A stretch of 64,000 nt of DNA from Malus domestica (GCF_042453785.1 NC_091674.1:28097501-28161500), one strand, 5' to 3'. Positions 1 to 12,700 are shown, counted from the stretch's first letter. Made by a program: numbers and translations. Notes: generated by a model not told the origin, from the sequence alone.

Positions 1-1473
1 AGTACTATTAGCACTATTTGTCAAACCAATGATGCGACATTTGTTAGATACATAGCTAGATAGCGTAAAATATTGAGACAAGTTAACACTCTAAAGATTT
101 TTTTTTCTTAAAAAAATGGACCAACTAATGGTTTCGTTACGGTAGTCCACCCTTCCGAGGATCGGAAAGACTCACAAATGCATGTCAGTCTCTCCCTGAT
201 CACCATCGTGTGATTCACCAGAAATCAAACCCAAAATGTGCCATGTGGAATATTGACCACTAGACCATCTCATGGTGGTTGAATACTCTAAAGAGATGGA
301 ATTAATAATAAGTCATCATCTTTGAATTAAGATCATTGAGATCGATGATAACTATGCTACATTCTGTGTATGTCATAAATAGGATGATAACTATGTGACA
401 TTATATGTGTATTGTGTCATAAATAGTGCGAACGAAGTGATTAAGGAACAATTGAAACCCGCCAATAACTGCATAACACGTTTAATATGTTCAGATCAAG
501 AATTATCCAAATAGTATCCTCACAATTAATTAGTAGAAGAAGAAAGCTAGCTTTCTTTTTAATCAAACTAATTACGCTTAGAGTTTGTTTTGACATAATT
601 TTGAAACTTTTAAAACTGATAACTAAGTATGTTTGTGTGTGTCATCATAATTGATGAAAACACTTTTTTAAGCAATGTTACTTCATTTTTATACTAGCAA
701 AACTTTATCTTAAACAAATGTAAAATACATAGAGTGAGATTCGATTTCGAATGCATAAGAAATATCACACTAGCTAGCCAATATTTGGCTACGCTCATCG
801 TTGTAGCTAGGTTGCGTTAAGAAGTAATAAAGCAAGTGATATGTGGTGTGAAATGCTCAATTTCATTCACATTATTTCTTGTTGAAGAAAAATACTTCAA
901 TTCTTGGTCTCTTCTCGTGAGGACTTCCTCCTATAAAATAAAAGTTCAATCTTGTTCTCACCCCCCTTCCTTTTTCCTTCCTCAAAATATATAGACAAAA
1001 CGTAGTCCGAACATTTGAACAGGGGCAAAAACAAATGAGAGGTCTATGGTCTCGTGTCCCTCGACAAATACAACGCAATCCTCAACAAATATAGACCTCC
1101 CTTGAACCTTCTATTTGTGGTCATCACAATGTGAAATGCAGGAAGAACCCCAAAATATCACAATAAAGAACAAATACGACTACTGCCTACAATTTTGTCA
1201 AGGCAAAAAAAACAAATAATGGAACCAATCTTGCAAGGTCGCCACACTTGAATTTTTGAGTTTGAACAAGAAATTGCCACACAACGCCAAGAAAAATACA
1301 ACTCTTTTGTTTCCTTGTGTGCCACTCATTAATTAACATATAGGGATGGAGGTAGCATTCTTTTGTGATGCATGCCTTTTCGCATTGTTCGTGTCCACAA
1401 CTCCACATCGACCTTCCCGGCCAATAAATATATATGTTATCACATTCTTTTTAAGTGAGACATGGTCAAAGTG

Positions 1474-1508
<35 letters not shown>

Positions 1509-1539
1509 CCAGGTCATTTCCAATTAAGTTCTATCTTCC
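1..1539. other. AT-rich intergenic DNA, no gene seen
   Basis: Both strands carry only short open frames with no recognisable family. Sequence is AT-rich with a (TA)n run at about 1,478-1,505. The 868-1,430 stretch is slightly more GC-rich and has two minus-strand frames of about 70 codons, neither resembling a known protein. Confidence 0.5.
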
Positions 1540-1544
1540 TCTAT

Positions 1545-1740
1545 TTTGACCATGGGCAAGCCTTAGCGCAATCAAAATGTTGCTTCTTTGTCACCGAAAG
1601 ATCATGGGTTCGAGTTGTGTAAACAGCATATTTGTAAGTAAAGGTAAAAGTGCGTACAATAGACATTCTTCCTCCCCCTTTCCCCCACCCACCGGCCTTA
1701 CAAAACAGAGAAGCTTGTTGGCTAGAGATTGCCCTTTTCC
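1545..1740 (+). mobile_element. tRNA-derived SINE, Au-like, diverged copy
   Basis: The stretch has a polymerase III promoter layout: a box-A-like TTAGCGCAA at about 1,562 and a box-B-like GGGTTCGAGTTGTG at about 1,606. It is followed by AACAGCATATTTGTAAGTAAAGG and a GTGCGTACAATAGAC block. That order (box B, AACAGCCTCTTTGCAA, TGCGTACA) is the arrangement I know from Au-type plant SINEs, and a second copy lies at about 34,645-34,800. The identification rests on memory of the family; the 3' end is not sharply defined. Confidence 0.55.
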
Positions 1741-3164
1741 TTCCGATTCGGCCATGTACATGGGATGTACGGTCACTCTGTCATTTAGTCAGTAATGGTA
1801 CACAAAATGTGATATAATAGTACCAACTGTGCAGCATCATGCAGCAATGTGAACACATCCTACACGTATGTGGACAAGTACTGGACTTGAAGACTTTCCA
1901 CTCTCCGGCTTCTGTGATCAAAATTCAGTAATTGCCAATTTGTTTGTATTTGCACGTATGTGTAAATCAATTGCGGAAATGGGGGTCAACATTTTCTTGT
2001 TTTCATTTTTTTTTATTGATAAATAAGTTCACTTGTTTCATTTGCCAAGAAGTGGTAACTGACTCACTTATATAAGCGATATATGGATCTATATGAGCTT
2101 TAAATATGACTAAGATGAGATAATTGGACTAGACCTAGAGGAACCATTCAAACTTGAATATGTGTGTATAAACATGTATATAAGAATTCACAAGTGTGTG
2201 GGACATAAGTTTTGCTTAACATGATCATTTAGGTTCAAACTTAAAAACTCTATCGATTTTGAAAAAAGAATACAGTAGTTGACAATACAATAAGTAGTTA
2301 TGGATTTTGTATCTCATCGACTATTTCTACAAGCGATTTATTACTATACTCAAAATATCAACATGAGTTTATTTTTTATTACTATACTCAAAATATCAAC
2401 ATTGTCGTTCCATCCTTAATATAACACAGAAAAATACACTATACATCTTGTGTTTTCGATAGTCATAAAAAAAATTCTCCTATATCTATGTGGGGAAAAA
2501 AAGAATTATGTAGAGACCCAAGATCCATATTAAAAAAGGATTTGGTCACAATTTACCTATTTTGAAATTAATCTAATATACAAAACTTGAATCACTTTGC
2601 AAAATAGTGAACCTGTAAATGTAGTTCACATTGCACCTCATTCCTCATAGCCCCAAACCAGATTGAATTCGATACTAATTCATATATATATCTTCTAAAA
2701 AATCTGCGAGCCTATACTATATAGCTAGCCGGTGCTCAACCCTTTGTTCCACTATATATCGCCTTCATTATATATCCACCATTCTCTGTGGTTAGTTGTG
2801 GGTTCACATGCGGTTCGGTAATACTATGGGAGAATGTACCATTCAGCTTGGGGATCAAATCTTCTGCATTCATTCTGTGTGTGGCCTCTATGTTATCCTT
2901 ATTATTGATCGGCACGTGTTAATAAACTTAACCAGCCTTAACTTTGTTATCATAAATTTAACACACGTCAATCTATGATAGAGGTCACAGAGAAGTCACA
3001 CACAAAATATGTGCAAAAAACACCAATTTTAGTTTGTCCATGTAATTAATCCTTATGAAATTAAGTCACCAATTTTATCTGAAAAACGGTTTACTCTTGT
3101 GCGTGTGCATTCGCATAGTAAAAATTGGCATACGAGCTTCCTAAATCCAAGATATCTAAATATA
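1741..3164. other. Intergenic DNA, no gene seen
   Basis: No supported gene. A short direct duplication of TTATTACTATACTCAAAATATCAACAT occurs at about 2,339-2,365 and 2,376-2,402. The open frames here are under 65 codons and unremarkable. Confidence 0.5.
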
Positions 3165-3165
3165 C

Positions 3166-3346
3166 GGGTCATGCTAGAAAAATCAAAATTTTAGATAATT
3201 TTTTATAAATTGCATGATCTGGCAGTTGATGGTTGGACTCCTATAAATCACTAAAAATGGGGCTCAAACATCAACTACCACATCATATGATTTACAAAAA
3301 ATGATCTATAATTTTAGTCCATCTAGCATTTTTCTTTATACAAACG
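3166..3346. mobile_element. Foldback MITE, GGGTAATGCTAG family, copy 1
   Basis: The ends are inverted and imperfect: GGTCATGCTAGAAAAATC on the left and, read on the other strand, AAAAATGCTAGATGGAC on the right. Pairing then continues through a TTTTATAAATTGCATGAT-type arm of about 55 bp. Two further copies of the family sit at 3,479-4,133 and 4,950-5,114. I could not fix a target duplication for this copy. Confidence 0.6.
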
Positions 3347-3478
3347 ATATTCTTAAAATAAATTCATTAGTTTATATTATGAAAATAGAAATTCAAATTA
3401 ACTTGTATGAAAAAAAAAAAAAACACACACACACATTATTCTAAACAAGGCTGAGCTCAAGCCTCATATTTTATTTAA

Positions 3479-4133
3479 GAGTAATCAGTGGCAGATCCAA
3501 TAAATAATATTAGAGGGGTCAATAAGAATAGCGCGCGCAACGCACAAATTTTGTTTACCAAAAATAGCATGCATATTACCATTTCATCAAGTCTTGGTAG
3601 GCCTGAAGTTATTTGAAAAGGCATACTGCACACCTGTTAATGCTTCATTTGCGAGGGTAACTAACATGTTCCAAGGCTGCTCCCATATGAATGCTTAACA
3701 AAGAAACACACTTATCTTGAATACACTAATAATGTTTGATATCATTGCATCCCATTAATATGTTTGTCCAAAAATGATGATGTTAGAGGGCATGTATGAA
3801 GCCAACTCTAATCTTCAAAAGGGCATCACCCAAGATATCCATGGACATTCATTGAAGTTCGGAGGGTCAGCAACCGAGGTATCTATAGATGTTCATCAAA
3901 GTTCAGGGGGTCAACTGACCCTCCTGCCCCTCAATGCATCCACCCCTGAGAGTAATGTCAGGTAGACTAAATTTTTAGACCAAATTTATAAATTATATGA
4001 TGTATTACCAATAGCAAATAAGCACATTAATTAATATTTAAGTAATAATTCAATCATCAACAACTACGTTACATAATTTACAAAAAATAAATAAATAAAT
4101 AAATCTAAAAAGTTGGTCTCCCTATCATTACCC
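3479..4133. mobile_element. Foldback MITE copy 2, split by a hAT element
   Basis: The outer ends are GAGTAATGTCAGGTAGAC (interrupted after GAGTAAT) and, inverted, GGGTAATGATAGGGAGACC. It is flanked by a perfect 9-bp direct repeat, TTTATTTAA, at 3,470-3,478 and 4,134-4,142. Nine-bp duplications are typical of Mutator-like transposition. Removing the hAT insertion (3,486-3,948) and its duplicated 8 bp leaves an element of about 184 bp. Confidence 0.75.
3486..3948. mobile_element. hAT-like non-autonomous element, nested
   Basis: The termini CAGTGGCAGATCCA and (inverted) CAGGGGTGGATGCA match the CAGTGGCGGA-type ends of plant hAT elements. An 8-bp target duplication AGAGTAAT is exact at 3,478-3,485 and 3,949-3,956. 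The 463-bp interior codes for no transposase; it contains a short open frame (3,774-3,965) that runs out through the right end and is not a gene. It inserted seven bases inside the older MITE that surrounds it. Confidence 0.8.
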
Positions 4134-4312
4134 TTTATTTAACGTCAAATATATTTTGGTAAGCCATTTTTAACTGAGCTTATCATATTAACAAAGAGAG
4201 TTGTATTAATATGTAATTTAGATTTATATACGTCATTTACTTAGCTTTAGCTTTTTAGTAGCTACCTGATTTTTTAGTGCCTTATTAAATTGAACTGGGT
4301 GAGTTCAAACTA

Positions 4313-4511
4313 GGACCAGGATCCTCTCCTGAGCTAAGGATGAGGATCCTCCTCATCAATGAGTGTGGGCCGTTGGATGAAAATCCAACGGCTACAAACA
4401 GGGGGGTCCCTTTAAAATTGTAATAATTGTAGCCGTTGGATTTTCATCCAACGGCCCACATCCCTTGATGAGGAGGATCCTCATCCTTAGCTCAGGAGAG
4501 GATCCTTCTCC
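4313..4511. mobile_element. Near-perfect foldback MITE with 9-bp TSD
   Basis: Two arms of roughly 80-85 bp are almost perfect inverted copies (left arm from GGACCAGGATCCTCTCC, right arm ending GGAGAGGATCCTTCTCC) around a short AT-rich loop. The flanks are an exact 9-bp repeat TTCAAACTA at 4,304-4,312 and 4,512-4,520, pointing to Mutator-type mobilisation. There is no coding capacity. The arms are similar enough that a transcript would form a long hairpin. Confidence 0.88.
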
Positions 4512-4949
4512 TTCAAACTAATGTATCAAAAACCCTTTATCTATTTAAAGTCTATTTTTGTTATTAAAAAAAAAAGAAAAAAAGTCTATTTTTGTTATTA
4601 AAAAAAGTCTATTTATAGTCCACCACCAATTAAAATGTCTTCAGTAACATGCATAACTCATATATCCAGAGCACTCTTCATATCCATTACTGGTTATTGT
4701 GTCAAATTACAGAGATTTATCAGTTTTCATGCGCGATTTGATGTGATGTAAGTGGAGTTTAGTTCACTCCTTTTCAGACGAAAATGATCAGAAATTCAGG
4801 GTTGTAATTCATTCCTATTTATATATAGCATATGACATATATATGAACATCCAGAATCCGAGACCATATAATATATATGATCAATAACAATGTCAGAATA
4901 TTTAAGAGAGCACTGATTCGTTATAAAATGAGCAAACAAATATTGAAAA

Positions 4950-5114
4950 GGGTAATGCAGAGACAATTTTTAAATTAAAATTTGTAAATCAAATGATGTG
5001 GATATTGATAATTGGATTATTATTTACAACTGATTAACGTGCTTATTTTCTTTTGGTGACACATAATTTCGTTTTCAAATTTAATTTAAAATTTTGGTCT
5101 CCCTAGCATAATCT
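4950..5114. mobile_element. Foldback MITE, GGGTAATGCTAG family, copy 3
   Basis: Left end GGGTAATGCAGAGAC pairs with the right end, which reads AGATTATGCTAGGGAGACC on the other strand. The arms continue through AAATTTGTAAATCAAATGAT. The flanks TATTGAAAA (4,941-4,949) and TATTGTAAA (5,115-5,123) match at 8 of 9 bases, consistent with a decayed 9-bp target duplication. Confidence 0.65.
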
Positions 5115-5123
5115 TATTGTAAA

Positions 5124-7588
5124 AAGAGACTATATAAAATGTTAATTAGCCATATTTCTAACTATAGTTCAAATCTTAATTCTTATAGTAGAATTAAATT
5201 AGAGACCTATTCTAAATGTCCGTAGTAGAGGAACTGACCTTGATTAACGAATTTTGAAAGTTACTGATTTAATTTGCATCAGCTCTCATCAACTCTCTTG
5301 TGGTGACATATCTGATGAAGTAGGTTGGAGTTACTTTCTCTACGTTCTTTCCTGTTTTGATTTATAGCAATCACGTAGACTATACAATTATATATTACTG
5401 CATTCCAGATTATAATTAAATTGATTTCAAGCGTATATCTTTAGTTTTCATTTAAAGATCACCTTTTTTAAAAAGTGTAACAAATCCAAGATTGGTAAGG
5501 CTTTTAATTAAAATAAAAAAAAAGATGCACATGCATAATTTTTTAAGAAAACACTAAAATGACAATTATTTTAGTTAAATTGTTTCAAGTTTGAGTAAAT
5601 TTTTATGACCTCTAAACCTAAATATTAGACTGTTTAAATCATTGAAATTCATGGAGTACTCTGCGTTGATATCCCTCAAATACTTTTTTTAAGAGATATC
5701 ATTGAAGTTCCCTCTATAAATAGTTAAATATATTGCAATGTATTATATGACATTCGTCGATTGTGGTATTTGTTTATATAGCATTGAAGATGGTGAGGAT
5801 TATGAATGATGGTCCCAAACCTTAACTCCAAATTAAGAGCACACGTGGGCACTTGGCAATCTCTCAAACAAATAACCGAACCAATCAGTTTCATATGCAT
5901 ACCCACGACCGTCGGATTAATATGTAAGTTCTTAATCTGTGAATCCTATTATAGATGATAGGTTAAATAACCACCATGGAAGTTTTCGTAAGTATAGGCA
6001 TGCAGTACCCTATCGGCACCAGATAAATCATGGGATCATAGGGATTTTTTCATTGAGCATGCAAAGAGATGAAGTTGAAAAGCTCATGATGGTATACATA
6101 TGGATTTATCGAATATTGAGATTAATTATTACTATCCGGCAATTTCTTACATGATCTGTTAATACAACACATAAAATTTAAATTTGAAGACTTATGTGGC
6201 ACTTTGACATTTTTAAAGTTTTACTCTCCACCCGATATGCCAAATTTTAAACATAAAACAAAAATTGATATTTATTTTCTTTACATTGAGAATGAAAAAA
6301 AATGAATTAAAAGGTATAAAAATATTTAAACATTGCATTGGTAATGCAAGAAAACAAAAAGGCAATGCTTTAAATCAATAAAAAGCATTTAATAATTAAT
6401 TAAAAAAATTTGAAGGGGCTGTCAAATTTGGTAGCAAGGGGGAGAGATATCTTTCCATTTCATGCCACATCATATTTGGCTTCTCGGTTGGAAAACATTA
6501 CTGCTGCCTTTTATTAACATTATTGCTTATTTGAACATTTTGACATCTCCTTTAGAGATACTCTAAATGACACGAAAATAACAGGTTTCGGGTAAACAAG
6601 ATAACTAATTGGGACTTTATCGGGTCATACGATAAGAACCCATTAATAATGGGTCCTTAACAGGTTTACATGATGGTGATATGCGGGTAACCCGTTTCGA
6701 CACATTAAAGAAAAAGTTATTTTGATGATTTTAAAATACAATAGCCATGATGTATATGTATATATAGTATATTAAATATGTATTATTGTATTATTGTATT
6801 ATTATTCTATATAATCCAAAAGATTTAAATTTTATTTATTTATTTTTATAGTAGTGAGATTAAAAAATAAGAAACTTTAACGAAACACTCCCGGTACTAT
6901 TCACTTTTAACGAAAATGACATTTTTACTCTAAAAAGTCACTTATGGTACTATTCACTTACAACACATTTTTTGTCCTTTTGGTTAAAACTCAAAGTTTT
7001 CAAATCCTTTTCATTAGTTTTCCTTTAAAAAAAATTATAACGCACATTAAAAATAAAAATATAAGTAATTTAAAAATACCAAACACATTAAAAATTTTAC
7101 CTGGGTCAAAGAGCTTTTTGAACTTCTTCAAGGCTTGAGCTTGCTTTGTTTGATCTGAAGCCTCTTAGCATTTATAGGCAAAGGATTGTGTCTTAGTTTA
7201 GAGTCCTCAATCTGAATCCAGTGATTTCTAGGATTGATTTTTTAATTTGAATTCATTTGAGTTAGTTATTTAATTTAGTTGTAAATCATAATCTTTGATT
7301 TATAAAATTAAACTTTAATTGATATCATTTGATTAAGAATAGGATTATTTGTCCCCTTTGGTACTTGATTTGATTTGTTGATGGATATTTCAGATGCTGA
7401 CAAGTGTCACTCTTAATAACCCATACAATTTTAACGAGTTATAATATGCACCAATTTGTGACATGCCAAAATTATTCCACCAAAATTTACATCTCTACAA
7501 AATTGATCGAAAACAACCTCACGATGATATATGCATGTACTGCAAACAAAAACCTAAAAGCCTTCAATTCCCTTCCCCACAATTGAAA
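5124..7588. other. Intergenic DNA with degraded repeat, no gene seen
   Basis: No gene is supported. At about 6,570-6,710 a stretch rich in ACGGGT/ACCCGT words (CGGGTAACCCGTTTCGACAC) looks like a fragment of a dispersed plant repeat that carries GACACG-type blocks. The rest is AT-rich single-copy-looking DNA. Confidence 0.4.
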
Positions 7589-7873
7589 AAGATAAGTAAT
7601 CAATAACCCAGTACTCTAGAGAGAGGAGGATTCAAGGGATCTTACAATTACATTTGTTCATCGTATATCGTGCGGTCATTTTTTGTCAGGTATTGTTTAT
7701 ATTTAATTTTAAATAAAAAAAATTACAATGATTTCTGACCGCACGATGTACGATGAACGGATATGATTGGAGAATCCTCAAGATCCTCACAAAGAGAATC
7801 CGACGAGGATCCTCTAGCTCTAGTAATGAATACAAGATAAGTAATCAATAACAGTACTCTAGTAATGAATACT
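7589..7873. repeat. 39-bp tandem duplication interrupted by a MITE
   Basis: The unit AAGATAAGTAATCAATAAC...AGTACTCTAGTAATGAATAC occurs whole at 7,834-7,872. A first copy is split, with its left part at 7,589-7,619 and its right part at about 7,815-7,833, the MITE lying between the parts. Confidence 0.6.
7620..7813. mobile_element. Foldback MITE, TTCATCGTACATCGTGCGGTCA family, copy 1
   Basis: The inner arms TTCATCGTATATCGTGCGGTCA and (inverted) TTCATCGTACATCGTGCGGTCA are nearly identical, and the outer arms start GAGGATTC/GAGGATCC. The flanks GTACTCTAG and TAGCTCTAG are similar 9-mers, an imperfect target duplication. A diverged copy lies at about 30,938-31,150. Confidence 0.6.
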
Positions 7874-8117
7874 AATTACTTGGAGGACTTCTTAAAATAA
7901 TAATAAAACATACTCAACATAGAAAATACATACTCAAAATAGAAATTTTTTGTGTAGAGCATACTTATGTTTTTTTTTTTTAGGAAAGAAAATACTTATG
8001 TATAGCATTTCACATGTTATAATATAAACAAGCAATTATAAGACGAGAGACAATGTTGATATGTAGTTTATTGATAAAACATAAATACACGAATTAAAAT
8101 CTTCATAAAATAATAAA

Positions 8118-9042
8118 GGCCTAATTGGATAAATGGTCTTCGTGGTGAAAGAGTATTTGGAAGGGAGCTCTCGTGGTAAAAAAATTCGGATTTAAACTTC
8201 TGTGGTGAAGTCCGTTAGGATTTAAGCCCAAAAACAAAATTTTTGTTAATTCTCCGTTAACTTCATTAGCCATGGCTCCACACTCAACAACCAAATTTCC
8301 TCCACTGCCACTGCCAGTTACAAAGCACCCAACCAAAGTTTGAAATCAACTTGACTATTGCCTCCATGTGTTTGCACTTTTTTTTTATTCGAATGGCTCC
8401 AATCTGCTTATTAACAGAACAGCAAAACACCTGCCCCATTTCACTTAAAAATTTCTTCCAAGTACTTGAAAATGCTCACGAGTGTGTGTGTTGAGGTTTT
8501 CTGTAACAATTTCTCAACTAAAACCAAAGAAACTGAAATTTGCACCATAATCCAAAGAAATGGCTTTTACTTTTCCATCCTTGAAATCTAATAATTATAA
8601 TCAAGCCCTCTTGGCGAAGTCACCCAACGTCATCATCGTCCCTATCGTTTCCTTCCAATGGATTATCCAGCCCCAAGCTAGGCTTGTTCTCTCCAAATGG
8701 AGCATCAGGGGTGCCGAAGCTGTTGTCGCCACCAACACCGAAGTTATCACCAGTACCTTTCTGGTTAAAGTAGCCACAGAAGACCCTCAGGCATAGGTTC
8801 TCCACCTGGCTTTGCAGCTAGTAATACTGTGTGGCATTCTGGATTTGACAAACCCCTCAAGCGAATTCCCTCTAATTGAAAAAGAAAAAGGAACTTAATT
8901 AACGGAGAAACTAATGGAATTTTTATTTTTGGGCTTAATTCCTCACGGATTTTACCACAAGGGTTTAAATCCGAATTTTTCTACCACATATACTATGTTC
9001 CGAATATTTTATCACTACGAGGACCATGTATCCAATTAGGCC
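8118..9042. mobile_element. Mutator-like non-autonomous element, long TIRs
   Basis: Each end begins GGCCTAATTGGATA and the two ends are inverted copies over about 150 bp, sharing AAATTCGGATTTAAA and TTAAGCCCAAAAA blocks. Target duplication AATAATAAA is exact on both sides (8,109-8,117 and 9,043-9,051). The 925-bp element has no transposase. Its centre (about 8,550-8,880) is less AT-rich than its arms and has open frames on both strands, for example minus-strand 8,620-8,805 with a Gly/Asp/Asn-rich product. This could be captured host sequence (a Pack-MULE), but I do not recognise the source. Confidence 0.85.
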
Positions 9043-9348
9043 AATAATAAAACTATGTAAATGTGTTCCTACCGAACAGTATCTCTACAATACAATACAC
9101 AGCATAGAAAGAGATGAGTAAATTAGGAGTTTTTTTTTTCGGTGCCACAACAATACCCCCATTGAATGCCACACACGGTTTTGTGAGAGGCGCATAGAGT
9201 GCGAGAGAGGGGAAAAATTGATAATGAGTGAGTAAGGGAGTCTAAGCATAGCTGAATTTTTGCAAGGGAAGGCAGTGAGTAAATGCTGTTTTGCTGTCCG
9301 TTTTGACTCCTTTTACTTGCTTTGGTCAGCACTCAGCACTCACCACAG

Positions 9349-9451
<103 letters not shown>

Positions 9452-9719
9452 CAAGACAAGCCCAACTCACCTGCCTTGGACACTTGTTTTTGCAATCCTT
9501 CATCAGTTCCGAGAAGAAAAAGAAAAAGAAAGGAAGAGGCAACAAGAACTTCTCTTTTTATTTCATCTTAGAGATTTGTCAAGATAAAAATAAACCTTTT
9601 TTTTCAGTTGCCTCCAATCTTGTTGTGAAATCAATAATCTTGGAAGATATCAGAGAGTGAGATAATCCAATTTCTTCATCTCTTGAAGCTAGCTAGTGGG
9701 AATTAGATTATTGGAAATT

Positions 9720-12700
9720 ATGGGAAGGCCACCTTGCTGTGACAAACTTGGTGTGAAGAAAGGGCCATGGACTCCAGAGGAAGACATCATATTGGTTTCT
9801 TACATTCAAGAACATGGTCCTGGGAATTGGAGATCAGTTCCTACTAACACTGGTAATTAATTTTCTATATAATTATATTTAGCTTAAACTTTTTAAATGA
9901 ATTTTGGCTGAGCTACTTTGAATATCCAATTAGTAATTTAGTATTATTCTTGGTAATTAAATTATTTGTGTTCACTCGTGTTTATTTTTGTTCATTGATT
10001 GTTCTTTGTTTTATTCGAGCTAAAAGTTGGAAATAAACAGTGTGCATGCGGAAAAACAGTCGGGAGAAATCACTTCCCGTATTAAATTCTTTCTTCGTTT
10101 AGATTTTAGACCAGTACTATCATGCATCTTGTGTGAGTATATTGGTACTTTTTTTTACCTCTCTTGTTTTGGTAATAACTGGTTTCAGATTGGGGTTGGT
10201 TTAATCATTAAAGTCATGTACTTATGACCTGATACTGGTTTTTCCTTCTCGAAACAAGTACTGTTTACAGATGCATGGTCTGATTATATTGATTTTTGAC
10301 AGTAATTTTATTAATCTGAAAATATGACTTTAGCCCCTGAAACTCAAGTTTTTTTACATAAAACCCGACATAGTCTTTTTATCTGAATAAAACCCAATGA
10401 CTAGGCTCCACATAAGCAAATTCATTAATTTTGCTTGCCTTTACACATTTTACATTTTGCAGATGCCTAAAATACCCCTAATTACCGTTTTAATGTAAAC
10501 ATTTAATTCTATGCAAATTTGAAAGGAGAGATTAATGGAAAAAAATGCATTAATGTTTAAAATAATAATATGTCATAACAAATTGTATGTTAAGGAAAAA
10601 AAGAACTAATAATGTTATACTTTCCTTAAGATTTCGTAATTGTTTTTCAAATTTGCATAAAATTAGACAATTTTAATTTAATCTTGTCATTTTCTTACCA
10701 AATGAAAATATGAAAGAGCACTATAAAATAATTTAGCTATATTTAAAAAATATAGGTAAATTATTTGGACATGTGTATTAGTAATAAATTTGCCCTGTAT
10801 ATGTAATGATACATGTAAAATAATTTACTTATAAAATAAAAAATGTTATTTGATTTCAAAGTAAATTTATCTATATTTTATATAATAATATAGGTAAATT
10901 ATTGCACACATATATATTAGTAGTAAAATGTGCCCAATATATATAATAATGCATGAAAATAATTCACCTACAAAATAAAGGAAATTTGATTAAAAAATAA
11001 TATATCTACTACTTTTTGTTTATAAATTTCAATTTCTTTTTTTTATATTACAAACATAATGTACCTACAATATAATTTACCTATTGTTTAATCTTATAAG
11101 AAAATAATGTATCTACTGTTTTATTTTTTATTTATTTTTTGTTGAATATCTACTGTTTTATTTTAGTAGAGATAATTTGTCTTGGTTTAATTCTTACGAA
11201 ATAATTTAGGCACTGTTTAACTTTACCAAAATAATGGAACTACTATTTTAATTTACCTACAAAATAAATGCTATTTGATTCAAAATTAATTTACTTATAT
11301 TTTACATACAAATATAGATAAATTATTTTTAACAAGCATATATGATAACAAACAAAAAATGCCTAACGTATGTAATAATCTAGGTAAAATAATTTACCTA
11401 CAACATAAAAGAATATTAATTGGTTCTTTATTGTTTTTTATCCAACAATATTATTTGATGCAAAATAACTGATTGTACAAGGATTTTTTTTTTCATATGA
11501 AAAATGTGCCCATAATTGTTTATGAACATGGTTAAATTAATATATATATATATATTCCTAATATTTACCATACAAGAAAGGTGAAATTTTCCATATGGGG
11601 TTAATTACTAATCATAATTAGGGTAAGTAATAATATTTATTGACATAATTAGGGTTTTGTGGCATAAGTTGTAAATATGTGATAATAATTGGTTACATAT
11701 TTGTCTACATGGTACTCTATTTGAAATTTGGGTTTTATTTGGATATTTAATATTAGGTGGGTTTTTGTTTGGAAAATAAGAGTTTCAAGGGCCATTTTCT
11801 AAAGAACCCTTTATTAATTTGGTCGGAATATTGGCAGTAATTTTAATTAATAACTTCTTTTTAAAGGTTTGCTGAGATGCAGTAAAAGCTGCAGACTTAG
11901 ATGGACTAATTATCTCCGCTCGGGTATCAAACGCGGTAACTTCACCGATCATGAGGAGAAGATGATAATCCATCTCCAAGCTCTTTTGGGCAATAGGTAT
12001 AACACTTCGCCCCATCTCTACTTTTTGTTTTTTAATTAAAAACTTTGAAATAAAACATTACATAGAGATCCTCATCGAATTTTATTACTTGACAAGTCAA
12101 ATCTTAATCTAGAATTATTACATCCGGAAAATTACTACACCAAATAGCTTGCACCCCATATCTACTTGTTGCCTATATTTTTTTACTCCAAATTTGAATT
12201 TATATTTTTTTATGTTTGGGGCATGAATTTTATGGATTTTGACTTGATTAAAGTATTGTTAATTTATTATATCTTTTGTTTTTGGATATTGGGGTTAGAT
12301 ACTCTGAAATCCCAGTAGTGAAGTTCTATATTGTTGTTTGATGACATATTATATAGGGGAGAGTTTTTTTTTTTTTTTTTTTTTAATTAGGAGAGTAGAA
12401 TATATGGAAGTGAATTTTTTAATTTGTTTTGTAAGTCAGGGGAAATTAAAAATAGAATCATTGATCTTGTTTTGTAATTCCCTAAATTTGATGATGAAAT
12501 TGTTTTAATGGGTGCAGATGGGCAGCCATAGCTTCATACCTTCCTCAGAGAACAGACAATGACATCAAAAATTACTGGAACACTCACTTGAAAAAAAAGC
12601 TGAAAAAGCTCCAGACAGGGCTTGATGGTCATGACCATCACAACAACCAGGATGGTTTTTCAGGTCATTCACATGATCAGCCAAATTCCAAGGGTCAGTG

